The translations under genes were made by a program, and so were the position numbers. A stretch of 13,257 nucleotides of DNA, taken from Desulfobacterales bacterium (GTDB lineage: Bacteria > Desulfobacterota > Desulfobacteria > Desulfobacterales > Desulfosalsimonadaceae). The notes under the pieces were generated by a model. The model searched no databases. It saw nothing but the letters and a program-made list of their open reading frames with translations, and had not been told where the DNA came from. The DNA lies in assembly GCA_029933295.1 (NCBI GenBank), contig JAOZOL010000046.1, positions 1 through 13,257 of the forward strand, written 5' to 3'. Positions 1-6,596 of this stretch are shown here, one piece after another (the first letter of the stretch is position 1; each line of letters begins with the position of its first letter).

Positions 1-2
1 TT

Positions 3-28
3 AAAAAAAATGGCAAATCCATATTTTT
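3..28. terminator. Weak A/T-flanked hairpin, possible terminator at the left edge
   Basis: ATGG (10-13) pairs with CCAT (19-22) over CAAAT. After one A-A mismatch, an A run on the left can pair with TTTTT (24-28). On the - strand the stem is followed by eight T (10-3). The GC stem is very short, so it is only a tentative terminator of whatever lies left of the window. Confidence 0.2.
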
Positions 29-58
29 GAAAAATCAATGTGACTATACGATTGTGCC

Positions 59-87
59 TTGACATTCGGGCTCTAACGGTTTAGTTT
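59..87 (+). promoter_or_regulatory. Possible sigma70 promoter for the small membrane protein gene
   Basis: A perfect -35 hexamer TTGACA lies at 59-64. A 17-bp spacer leads to a poor -10 candidate TAGTTT (82-87). A better-looking TTTAAT (85-90) would need a 20-bp spacer. The site is about 70 bp upstream of the ATG at 159, in AT-rich DNA. The -35 match is what is seen; promoter function is inferred. Confidence 0.35.
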
Positions 88-158
88 AATAAAAAAAGCA
101 GGTCATTTATTAGTTTGAGTGCTAATATCTTCTCTCGATTAACGCAAGGAGGTTTTAT

Positions 159-458
159 ATGTCCGGGTGTAAAAAAATAATTATTTTTGTTGTCGTTGCA
201 TCGTTTCTTGTGATTCCCTTAGGGTCATCAGCTTTGGCCAGAGGTTATTCTGTTCCTCCGGAACGAAATCCCGCAGTCATGCTTGTTGATGGCGTCGTGG
301 TGAGACCGTTCCAGTTTACATCCCTGGTGATCGGTACGGTGTCCTTTGTTGTTACATTTCCCTGGTCGGCCCTGGGTGGAAATTGGAAAGAAGCGTATAC
401 CAAAATGATGGTTGAGCCTGCCAGATTGACTTTTAAAAGGCCGTTGGGCAGGTTTTAG
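159..458 (+). CDS. Small exported or inner-membrane protein, unknown function
   Basis: This 99-residue protein starts at an ATG with a strong Shine-Dalgarno (AAGGAGG at 146-152, 6-nt spacing). Residues about 5-28 form a hydrophobic signal peptide or anchor after two lysines, ending in an Ala-rich stretch (SSALARG) where cleavage is possible. Residues about 50-72 form a second hydrophobic segment (SLVIGTVSFVVTFPWSALGG). The tail carries MVEPARLTFKRPLGRF and stops at once. The pattern 'VxRP...GTxxFVVxxPxSALGGN...EPARxTFxRPLGxF' resembles a recurring family of unnamed small proteins in proteobacteria; this is recollection, not a search result. No catalytic residues are evident. It is isolated: the next gene begins 410 bp away. 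The gene itself is well supported, but its function is unknown. Confidence 0.82.
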   Translation: MSGCKKIIIFVVVASFLVIPLGSSALARGYSVPPERNPAVMLVDGVVVRPFQFTSLVIGTVSFVVTFPWSALGGNWKEAYTKMMVEPARLTFKRPLGRF

Positions 459-513
459 GCGTTATTTTTATTGATGAATTATTTAGTGAATCTGAATCTG
501 TTGCTTCCGTAAA

Positions 514-679
514 AAGCTTTTTATGGTAATGAATTATCACTGTATGAGGAAAATAACTTATTAATCATTTCAAACAATTATAACCGAGTTGTTTGGAAGC
601 TTTTTATGGTAATAAATTCCCATTGCATGGGAAAAATAATTTATCAATCATTACAAACGATTATGGATGAGTTGTTTGG
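514..679. repeat. Two tandem 83-bp imperfect direct repeats
   Basis: Copy 1 is 514-596 and copy 2 is 597-679; both begin AAGCTTTTTATGGTAAT and end GAGTTGTTTGG. Aligned by eye they have no indels and about 15 mismatches in 83 positions (about 82% identity). Each copy contains a potential 7-bp stem with an 11-nt loop. In copy 1 it is CAAACAA/TTGTTTG (571-577, 589-595). In copy 2 it is CAAACGA/TTGTTTG (654-660, 672-678), where the A-to-G change gives a G-U wobble and keeps the stem. Copy 2 also has a CCCAT-TGC-ATGGG palindrome at about 619-631 that is only partly kept in copy 1. No third copy is seen on either side. Confidence 0.85.
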
Positions 680-729
680 AAGATAATTACATTTTCGCAT
701 TCATCAGGCCTTAAATAGTTTGTTCTTAA

Positions 730-755
730 TGTGTTGGAAGGATTATTTCAACACA
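730..755 (+). promoter_or_regulatory. Stem-loop, 10-bp stem with 6-nt loop
   Basis: TGTGTTGGAA (730-739) pairs with TTTCAACACA (746-755), including one G-T pair, around the loop GGATTA. There is no T tract after it, so it is not a standard intrinsic terminator. It lies about 115 bp before the HAD gene. It could be an RNA processing or stability element or a protein-binding inverted repeat. The pairing is seen; the role is unknown. Confidence 0.45.
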
Positions 756-868
756 ACATGAATTTCTAGTCCAGTTCCCTTTCCCGTCCCTGGTCAAAAC
801 GAATCAATTGTTTTACCTGGGTTTTATAACCCCTTTGGTTCATGTCATGCTAAAATTGGAGAACTTAG

Positions 869-1336
869 ATGAAAATTTCAATTCCGGGATTCGGTGAATT
901 CAGCATTGAGTACCTGGTTATGGATTATAACGGCACCCTTGCCATTGACGGAAATTTAATCAAGGGGGTCAAAGAGGCGTTGACGGAGTTATCAGAGCAT
1001 ATGACGCTTCATGTGTTGACCGCTGACACATTCGGGAAGGCCAAAGCAGGGCTTGACGGCATTTCCTGTAAATTGAGTATTTTGCCAAAGGAAGATCAGC
1101 AGGCCGGGAAATTAGAATATGTGAAATCACTGGGTGCTGATAATACGGTGAGTATCGGTAACGGCAGAAATGACCAGTTGATGCTAAAGGCGTCAAAATT
1201 GGGTATTGCAGTGATTTTGGAAGAAGGGGCATCTGCTGAAACCATTCAGTCAGCGGACGTTGTCTGCACATCGATTGTTTCCGCATTGGCCCTGTTATCA
1301 AATCCACTGCGGTTAACAGCGACATTAAGATCTTAA
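869..1336 (+). CDS. HAD-superfamily hydrolase, soluble P-type-ATPase-like (COG4087 type)
   Basis: This 155-residue cytoplasmic protein matches the small HAD proteins annotated as soluble P-type ATPases. HAD motif I is MDYNGTLA with the nucleophile Asp19. The second Asp of the usual DxD is Asn21, and the DxxGT form recalls the DKTGT of P-type ATPases. Motif III is GNGRND (residues 97-102), whose Asp102 would help bind Mg2+; a Lys in the ILPKEDQ segment could serve as the motif-III-preceding lysine. There is no room for a large cap domain and there are no membrane segments. The family is likely to be a phosphatase, but the substrate is unknown. The start is supported by GGAGA at 858-862. It is the first gene of an apparent operon; the next start is 56 bp downstream. 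Confidence 0.85.
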   Translation: MKISIPGFGEFSIEYLVMDYNGTLAIDGNLIKGVKEALTELSEHMTLHVLTADTFGKAKAGLDGISCKLSILPKEDQQAGKLEYVKSLGADNTVSIGNGRNDQLMLKASKLGIAVILEEGASAETIQSADVVCTSIVSALALLSNPLRLTATLRS

Positions 1337-1392
1337 ACAGGTTTGATATTGTCTTTGCAAAATATTTATATATATGCCCAGGAACAAAACGG

Positions 1393-1875
1393 ATGAATGT
1401 GTTCTGGGTCATTGCAGCATTTATTTTGCTGTTGCTATATATCATCAGCCCCATTGACGGGATACCGGATGTCATTCCTGTTCTGGGCTGGCTGGATGAC
1501 ACCTTTCTGCTGGGGCTTTTTGTTTATTATCTGAGATACGGTAGACTGCCCTGGTTTATGTCCTGGCTGAACCGGCTGCTATTTAAAAAAAAAAGTTGGG
1601 AACAGCCCCATGATACCGGAACGTTCAACCATGAGGAAAGCAGGGGAGGGCATATCAAAGATGAAGATATCCCTTCTGCCAAAGATCCCTATGAGATTTT
1701 AGGGATAGAACCCGGCGCTTCTTCAAAAGAAATTCACACAGCCTACCGGGAGGCTGTCCAGAAGTATCATCCGGACAAAGTGTCTCACCTCGGCGAAGAA
1801 CTCAAGGAACTGGCAAATAAAAAGTTTGTTGAAATTCAGGAAGCGTATGATTTTCTGACCAGCAAAAAATCTTGA
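1393..1875 (+). CDS. DUF1232 (YkvA-like) and J-domain fusion protein, membrane-anchored
   Basis: The 160-residue protein has two recognisable parts. Residues about 3-55 form a hydrophobic DUF1232/YkvA-type segment with its signature SPIDGIPDVIPVLGWLDD, which can insert in or lie on the membrane. A charged linker (about 60-95) leads to a C-terminal J domain (about 98-160): DPYEILGIEPGASSKEI, then the diagnostic HPD tripeptide at residues 126-128 (KYHPDK), and FVEIQEAYDFL. The HPD loop is what stimulates Hsp70 (DnaK) ATPase activity in J proteins. No G/F-rich or zinc-finger region is present, so this is a class-III-type J protein that would recruit DnaK to the membrane. AGGA at about 1380-1383 precedes the ATG. 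The acylase-family gene starts 13 bp after its stop. The client is unknown. Confidence 0.85.
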   Translation: MNVFWVIAAFILLLLYIISPIDGIPDVIPVLGWLDDTFLLGLFVYYLRYGRLPWFMSWLNRLLFKKKSWEQPHDTGTFNHEESRGGHIKDEDIPSAKDPYEILGIEPGASSKEIHTAYREAVQKYHPDKVSHLGEELKELANKKFVEIQEAYDFLTSKKS

Positions 1876-1888
1876 TTCAGGAGGAGAT

Positions 1889-4048
1889 ATGAACACCAGC
1901 GATAAAATCTGGAGGGACAAATATGGCGTCTGTCACGTTGAGGGGAAAGACAAAACAGAAGTTTTCGGACTGATGGGATATGCCCATGGAAAAGACCGGG
2001 GTATGCAGATTCTTTTAATGCGTATTCTGGGACAGGGCCGGGCATCTGAAATTCTTGATTCAAGCGATGAAGTGCTTGAAATCGATAAATTTTTCAGAAG
2101 AATGAACTGGACCGGCTCAACTTCTTCGGAAATTGAAAAATTATCGCCTGAAGCAAAAGAAGTAATTGATGCATACTGCAGCGGAGTAAACAGGGCTTTT
2201 GCGGAAAAAATTCCATGGGAATTCAAACTTTTCGGTTATAAACCGGAACCCTGGTGTACCCAAGACGTGATTCTTATCTCACGGATGATCGGCTACCTGA
2301 CCCTTGCACAATCCCAGGGTGAAATGGAAAGAATGTTGATTGAGTTTGTCCAGGCAGGCATGGATGAAAAAAGATTAAACGAACTTTTTCCGGGAATCCT
2401 TGGCGGGCTTGATATTGATCTTGTTAAAAAGATAGAACTTCAGCAACGACTCGTTGATCCGGCATCTCTCTGGAATGTCGCAGCACCTTTGATGATGGCA
2501 TCCAATAACTGGGCTGTATCAGGAAAAAAGACTGCCTCAGGAAAGCCGATTTTATCAAACGATCCGCATCTTGAAGTAAACAGACTTCCCAACGTCTGGT
2601 ATGAGATGGTTTTAAAAACCAAAGACACCTATGCAATGGGCGGGACCATGCCCGGCGCACCGGCCCTTTTAGTAGGTCGCAACCCGGATCTTGCCTGGAG
2701 TGCGACATATACGTTCATGGATGGTACTGATTCCTGGATTGAAAAATGCAAAGACGGCAAATATTTGCGTGAGCCGGACCAGTGGATTCCATTTACTAAA
2801 AGGGAGGAAATAATAAAAAGAAAGAAAAAAGATCCTGTAAAAGTCGTTTTTTATGAAAACAACCACGGTGTCCTTGAAGGGGATCCGAACAGGCATGGAT
2901 ATTACCTCAGCACGGCATGGGCGCCTGCCTTTTCAGGCGCTGTCACATTTGACAGCATTATTAAAATCCTTGACGCCAGGACGGTTACTCAAGGAATGGA
3001 CCTTCTCGGCCGTATAGAGACCTCCTGGAATTTGATCCTTGCTGACAAAGACGGAAATATCGGATACCAGATGTCCGGTTTGATGCCCAAAAGGCGGGAA
3101 GGGGTCAGTGGTTTTGTTCCCCTGCCCGGCTGGGAAGAAAAAAATGACTGGCAGGGGTTTGAGAGTCCTCAAGACCTGCCGCGATGCTATAATCCCGAAT
3201 GCGGCTACTTTGTTACAAGCAACCAGGACCTTAATGAATACGGCAAAGTCAATCCTATTAATGTCGGCATGGGGTCATACCGTTCAGACCGGATCGGCAA
3301 ACTTCTTTCTGAAAATAATGAAATCACATGCGAGTTTATGTATAAATTACATTATGATGTATTTTCTACCCAGGCTGAATTATTCATGAAGATTCTTGGC
3401 CCGCTTCTTCCTGATACAAGACAGGGGAAAATACTCAAGAACTGGAATTTTGAATATTCTGAGGATTCGCAAGGGGCATATCTTTTTGACCGGTTTTACA
3501 AAGCGCTTTACCTGGAAGTTTTCGGCCAAAACGGTTTCGGCACGGCTGCGGTGGAACATATTGACAAACACACCGGCATGTTCAACGATTTTTATATAAA
3601 TTTTGACCGGATACTTCTTTCTGAAAATTCATCATGGTTTGGTAACAGTACAAGAGAGGATTTCTATTTGCGGGCTGCTGAAAAAGCGCTGAAATGTGAG
3701 CCTGAAAAATGGGGCAATGCCAGAAAAGTCATTATGAAAAATATTCTTTTTGACGGCAAGCTCCCTAAATTTCTCGGGTTTGACCGCGGTCCCATCACCA
3801 TCATCGGAAGCCTTGCCACACCGCACCAGGGGCAGATTTTCGAAAGCGCCGGCAGACAAACTACGTTTGCCCCGAGTTTCAGAATGGTCACAGATTTTTC
3901 CGAAGATGATATCCATACGAATTTGGCAGGAGGGCCGTCTGACCGGAGATTCTCAAAATGGTATTGCTCGGATCTGGAAAACTGGATATCGGGAAAATAT
4001 AAAAAATTAAATGTAGATTCAGATCAGGAAAAGTTGCCATTCAAGTAA
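1889..4048 (+). CDS. Penicillin acylase family (S45) N-terminal nucleophile hydrolase
   Basis: This 719-residue member of the penicillin/AHL/cephalosporin acylase family hydrolyses an amide bond after self-cleavage into alpha and beta chains. The N-terminus opens directly with the family's alpha-chain pattern (WRDKYGVCHVEG, then GYAHGKDRGMQ). The expected autocleavage site lies before Ser205 in MMASNNWAVSG; Ser205 would be the catalytic beta-1 residue. Counting from it, His227 (NDPHLEV) is beta-23, as in cephalosporin acylases and PvdQ (Gln in E. coli penicillin G acylase). Asn445 (FVTSNQDL) is exactly beta-241, the oxyanion-hole Asn position of penicillin G acylase. A strong ribosome site (AGGAGGAG, about 6 nt before the ATG) fixes the start, and the preceding stop is 13 bp upstream. 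There is therefore no signal peptide, which is unusual for this mostly periplasmic family. The substrate is unknown (N-acyl amino acid, homoserine lactone or peptide). Confidence 0.92.
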   Translation: MNTSDKIWRDKYGVCHVEGKDKTEVFGLMGYAHGKDRGMQILLMRILGQGRASEILDSSDEVLEIDKFFRRMNWTGSTSSEIEKLSPEAKEVIDAYCSGVNRAFAEKIPWEFKLFGYKPEPWCTQDVILISRMIGYLTLAQSQGEMERMLIEFVQAGMDEKRLNELFPGILGGLDIDLVKKIELQQRLVDPASLWNVAAPLMMASNNWAVSGKKTASGKPILSNDPHLEVNRLPNVWYEMVLKTKDTYAMGGTMPGAPALLVGRNPDLAWSATYTFMDGTDSWIEKCKDGKYLREPDQWIPFTKREEIIKRKKKDPVKVVFYENNHGVLEGDPNRHGYYLSTAWAPAFSGAVTFDSIIKILDARTVTQGMDLLGRIETSWNLILADKDGNIGYQMSGLMPKRREGVSGFVPLPGWEEKNDWQGFESPQDLPRCYNPECGYFVTSNQDLNEYGKVNPINVGMGSYRSDRIGKLLSENNEITCEFMYKLHYDVFSTQAELFMKILGPLLPDTRQGKILKNWNFEYSEDSQGAYLFDRFYKALYLEVFGQNGFGTAAVEHIDKHTGMFNDFYINFDRILLSENSSWFGNSTREDFYLRAAEKALKCEPEKWGNARKVIMKNILFDGKLPKFLGFDRGPITIIGSLATPHQGQIFESAGRQTTFAPSFRMVTDFSEDDIHTNLAGGPSDRRFSKWYCSDLENWISGKYKKLNVDSDQEKLPFK

Positions 4049-4099
4049 ACGAAATGGCCTCGATGCACATGAATTAAACAATCGTTTTAAAGGGCTTAA

Positions 4100-4151
4100 T
4101 TATAAAAGGTCAAGAATGGATTTGACCCCTTTCCCCTTTCTCTCTTTTTTT
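4100..4151. terminator. Bidirectional intrinsic terminator between convergent genes
   Basis: GGTCAA (4108-4113) pairs perfectly with TTGACC (4122-4127) over an 8-nt loop. On the + strand the stem is followed by a pyrimidine-rich run ending in seven T (up to 4151). On the - strand the same stem is followed by TTTTATAATT (4107 downward). It sits in the 112-bp gap between the acylase stop (4048) and the stop of the convergent acyltransferase (4161), where a shared terminator is expected. The + strand T run is displaced by C residues, so it may be less efficient in that direction. Confidence 0.6.
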
Positions 4152-4160
4152 GCGCTGTTT

Positions 4161-5057
4161 TTACCATCGCTTGTGGTTCCATGTCCACTGAGAAGGGTAT
4201 GTCCGCACATATGACTCAATCACATCCGTATATTTCTGAACATTGACCCGGACATCATTTTTTTTCAAACCGCTGATGCTCATTTCGATGGGATCGTCGA
4301 TGAACAAAGTATGCGTAAAACCATCCGGATTTCGCACCATGAACATGGGAAGCACGCGTGCGCCAGATGAAAAAGCAAGGGAGATAGGACCTGCGGCGGC
4401 CTTTGTCGGCATGTTGAAAAATTTTACATTAACCCCGGCCCTTCGTTGTCTCTGATCTCCAAGAAGGACCAGCACATGGTTGTTTCTCAACGCCCTCAGG
4501 GAGGCCTTGACGGATTGAATTTTGGGGTTTACGTATATCGAATTAAAACCAAAATCTTTTCTCAGGTTGTTTAAGCCCTCTTCCACCCGTTTATCCTTCA
4601 TTTTTTTTACAAGCAGATCGACATTGTATCCTTCAAGGGCAAGCCGGGTCATCAGGATAAGGAAATTGCCCAGATGCGCGGTCAACGCAATCACGCCCCG
4701 ACCGGAATCAAGCGCATCATCCAGCTTTTCTTTTCCAAGGATTTGAACGTATTTCCTTTTTTTTTCAGCAGATAGACTGCCGTATGCGACACATTCAAAC
4801 CCGCTTTTAAAAAAATTTTCAAACAGGGCAATTACTATTTCTTCCCGTTGCCGGGGTGATTTTTTTTCCCCAAACACCAGAGCAAGATTTTTTAAAGAAC
4901 GCCTTCGATGATTCCGGATTAAGCGGTAAGCCAGACGGCCCAGGCGCGCCCCCCAAACGGATGCGCGTTCATAATCCAGCCTGCGCAGCCAACGGATGAG
5001 AATGGATAACCCGAGTGCTGCTGTATAATCCCTTATCCGTTTGTTTCTTGCTTCCAT
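4161..5057 (-). CDS. LpxL/HtrB-type lipid acyltransferase (LABLAT family)
   Basis: The 298-residue protein resembles lauroyl/myristoyl acyltransferases that acylate lipid A or related membrane lipids at the inner membrane. Signs are an N-terminal amphipathic/hydrophobic region, the RRSLKNLALVFGEK segment, the ALTAHLGNF active-site motif with His128, the GDQRQRRAG segment (normally GDQ..), and the closing PSQWTWNHKRW (family P-x-QW-x-W-x-H-x-R). The family motif is H-x4-(D/E). Here the sequence is H-LGNF-L, so the acidic partner of the His is replaced by Leu133. The reading frame continues upstream to 5285, but that extension overlaps the adenylating enzyme gene. The ATG at 5057 leaves a 13-bp spacer with a GGAA ribosome site and gives the usual family length. 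It is the last gene of the five-gene operon, which suggests that it uses the acyl product of the ligase upstream. Confidence 0.88.
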   Translation of the reverse strand: MEARNKRIRDYTAALGLSILIRWLRRLDYERASVWGARLGRLAYRLIRNHRRRSLKNLALVFGEKKSPRQREEIVIALFENFFKSGFECVAYGSLSAEKKRKYVQILGKEKLDDALDSGRGVIALTAHLGNFLILMTRLALEGYNVDLLVKKMKDKRVEEGLNNLRKDFGFNSIYVNPKIQSVKASLRALRNNHVLVLLGDQRQRRAGVNVKFFNMPTKAAAGPISLAFSSGARVLPMFMVRNPDGFTHTLFIDDPIEMSISGLKKNDVRVNVQKYTDVIESYVRTYPSQWTWNHKRW

Positions 5058-5070
5058 ATTTGTTTCCGAC

Positions 5071-6576
5071 TTATTTATGATTTTTTTTCGGTTTTCTGAT
5101 GGGTTTTCCTGTGGGGGTATGGGCGATTTCGTCAACCAGGTTGATCTGTTTCGGGATTTTGTATTCAGCCAGGTGCTTTTTAAGAAACCGCCGCAGCCGG
5201 GGTATATCGATCTCCCTTCCTTCGCACGGGCAGACATCCATGCATATAATACTGCCACGCCCCGGATCCGGCTGGGAGCAGGCAACAGCCTCTCTTACCC
5301 CCGGGTATTTTGCCGCCGCCGCCTCCACTTCTGCGGGAAAGACGTTAAGGCCGCCTGTGATAATAAGATCATCTAACCTTCCCAGGTGGTAATAAAACCC
5401 ATCCGAATCACACTTGGCAACATCACCTGTATGAAACCAGCCGTTTTTTATGACTTTGGCTGTAAGATCCGGGTTGCCGTAGTACCCGGAAAATATTTTC
5501 GGGCCGCGCACAATGATTTCCCCGGGCTCACCCTTCGGCATATCCCTGCCGTTTTTATCCACAAGTCGTATCTCCACACCCGGCAAGGCCTTACCGATGG
5601 AGCCGATTTTTTTCTCGTGATCTTTTTGGGTCTCAAGGGTTAATAGGGGAGATGTCTCGGTGAGACCATAGCCCTGAACAGCCATTGCCGATGGGATTAC
5701 CCGTTCAAGTTCCTTAAGCAGGCTCACGGGCACGCTGGTTCCCATGAGCGCAATGAATTTCAGAGAGCTTAAATTATGTTGCTCAGGGTTTCCGCGCAGC
5801 AGCAGACCCGCGATGGAGGGCACGGAATGCGTCCAGCCGACCCGGTATTCTTCTATGAGTTGAATAATCGTACTTGGCGCAAACCGGTCCGTGATCACGT
5901 ATGAACCGCCAAATAAAAGACAAATATTGATGACAATGGGGCCGGAGATGTGACTCAACGGCAAAAGTGAAATTCCCCGGGTAAAAATATCAGGGTCCCA
6001 GGAACTGAAAAGATCGGCCGGGAAAAAGTCGAGCTGCCGCCATGTCATGGGCACGCATTTGATCCCGGAAGTGGACCCGGAAGTATAAAGAAAAAGGGCA
6101 ATATCCTTTTTTTCATCCAGTTCAGGAGGGGTAATATCTTCGGCAGAGGATGCGAACATTTTTTCATATGACGTCCACCCGGATTTTTCCCCTCCGATAA
6201 CCACCTTTTTAATTGACGCCGGAATCATCGCCTCAAGCGCATCGTTTACCCCGGAGGCATGGCAGAAAATTATTTTAACATCCGTATTTACCAGAGCATT
6301 TTTCAGCTCCTCTCCCTGGAACCGAAAATCCATGGGCTGGAATACGGCGCCAAGAGCGCCGGCAGCAATATAGAGTTCGACGATTTCCATGCAATTGGGA
6401 AGAAGTGCGCAGATCACATTCCCTTTGCCGATGCCTGCAATGGCAAACCCTTTTGCAAGAAGCCTGGTTTTTTCAGCCAACTGGGAAAATGTGACCTCAC
6501 CTGATTTTTTTGATATGAATGCTGTCTTGTCAGGTGAGTCCTTCTCCCGTTCAATAAGTATGCGATAAGGTATCAA
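5071..6576 (-). CDS. Class I adenylate-forming acyl-CoA/acyl-ACP ligase
   Basis: This 501-residue AMP-binding enzyme activates a carboxylic acid with ATP to an acyl-AMP and then a thioester. The core motifs are intact: phosphate-binding YTSGSTSGIK (residues 164-173), GYGLTETSP (A5), GWFHTGD (379-385) followed by GRLDDLIITGGLNVFPAEVE (A7/A8 hinge), and the C-terminal PTGKPIRK with the adenylation Lys491. The length fits free-standing fatty-acid or aryl acid ligases; chain preference cannot be read by eye. The start is TTG at 6576, set by GGAGGG (6585-6590) at 8-nt spacing. An ATG at 6592 is out of frame, and no in-frame ATG precedes the conserved N-terminus. It lies 20 bp after the barrel gene and 13 bp before the acyltransferase, so it most likely supplies that enzyme's acyl donor. 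Confidence 0.93.
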   Translation of the reverse strand: MIPYRILIEREKDSPDKTAFISKKSGEVTFSQLAEKTRLLAKGFAIAGIGKGNVICALLPNCMEIVELYIAAGALGAVFQPMDFRFQGEELKNALVNTDVKIIFCHASGVNDALEAMIPASIKKVVIGGEKSGWTSYEKMFASSAEDITPPELDEKKDIALFLYTSGSTSGIKCVPMTWRQLDFFPADLFSSWDPDIFTRGISLLPLSHISGPIVINICLLFGGSYVITDRFAPSTIIQLIEEYRVGWTHSVPSIAGLLLRGNPEQHNLSSLKFIALMGTSVPVSLLKELERVIPSAMAVQGYGLTETSPLLTLETQKDHEKKIGSIGKALPGVEIRLVDKNGRDMPKGEPGEIIVRGPKIFSGYYGNPDLTAKVIKNGWFHTGDVAKCDSDGFYYHLGRLDDLIITGGLNVFPAEVEAAAAKYPGVREAVACSQPDPGRGSIICMDVCPCEGREIDIPRLRRFLKKHLAEYKIPKQINLVDEIAHTPTGKPIRKPKKNHK

Positions 6577-6596
6577 AGCAGAAACCCTCCATTTTT

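Larger units (their letters stand above)
459..868. other. 410-bp non-coding region with repeats and hairpins
   Basis: No convincing coding region is seen on either strand. The AT-rich stretch contains an 83-bp tandem duplication (514-679), a strong 10-bp-stem hairpin (730-755) and a small GGGTT/AACCC hairpin (819-832) just ahead of the next gene's ribosome binding site (GGAGA at 858-862). It may hold the 3' UTR of the preceding gene, the promoter and leader of the HAD-J-acylase operon, or a structured RNA. No clear sigma70 promoter was found in it. Confidence 0.6.

Noticed and set aside
3..62. Open frame at the left edge that could be the tail of an upstream gene
   Set aside because: It has only 19 codons, is Lys/Asn-rich in AT-rich DNA, and has no recognisable protein pattern.
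819..832. GGGTT/AACCC mini-hairpin before the HAD gene as a riboswitch
   Set aside because: A single 5-bp stem is not enough for any known riboswitch architecture.
969..1502. 177-codon open frame on the - strand across the HAD and J-protein genes
   Set aside because: It is antisense to two well-supported genes, has no family features, and has low-complexity composition typical of a shadow frame.
2424..2708. - strand frames inside the acylase gene (also around 3632-3916)
   Set aside because: They lie wholly inside the conserved acylase gene, with no ribosome sites or protein features.
5058..5285. N-terminal extension of the acyltransferase frame
   Set aside because: It overlaps the 3' end of the ligase gene, is Arg/Ser/Lys-rich and unlike the family N-terminus. 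The ATG at 5057 gives normal length and operon spacing.
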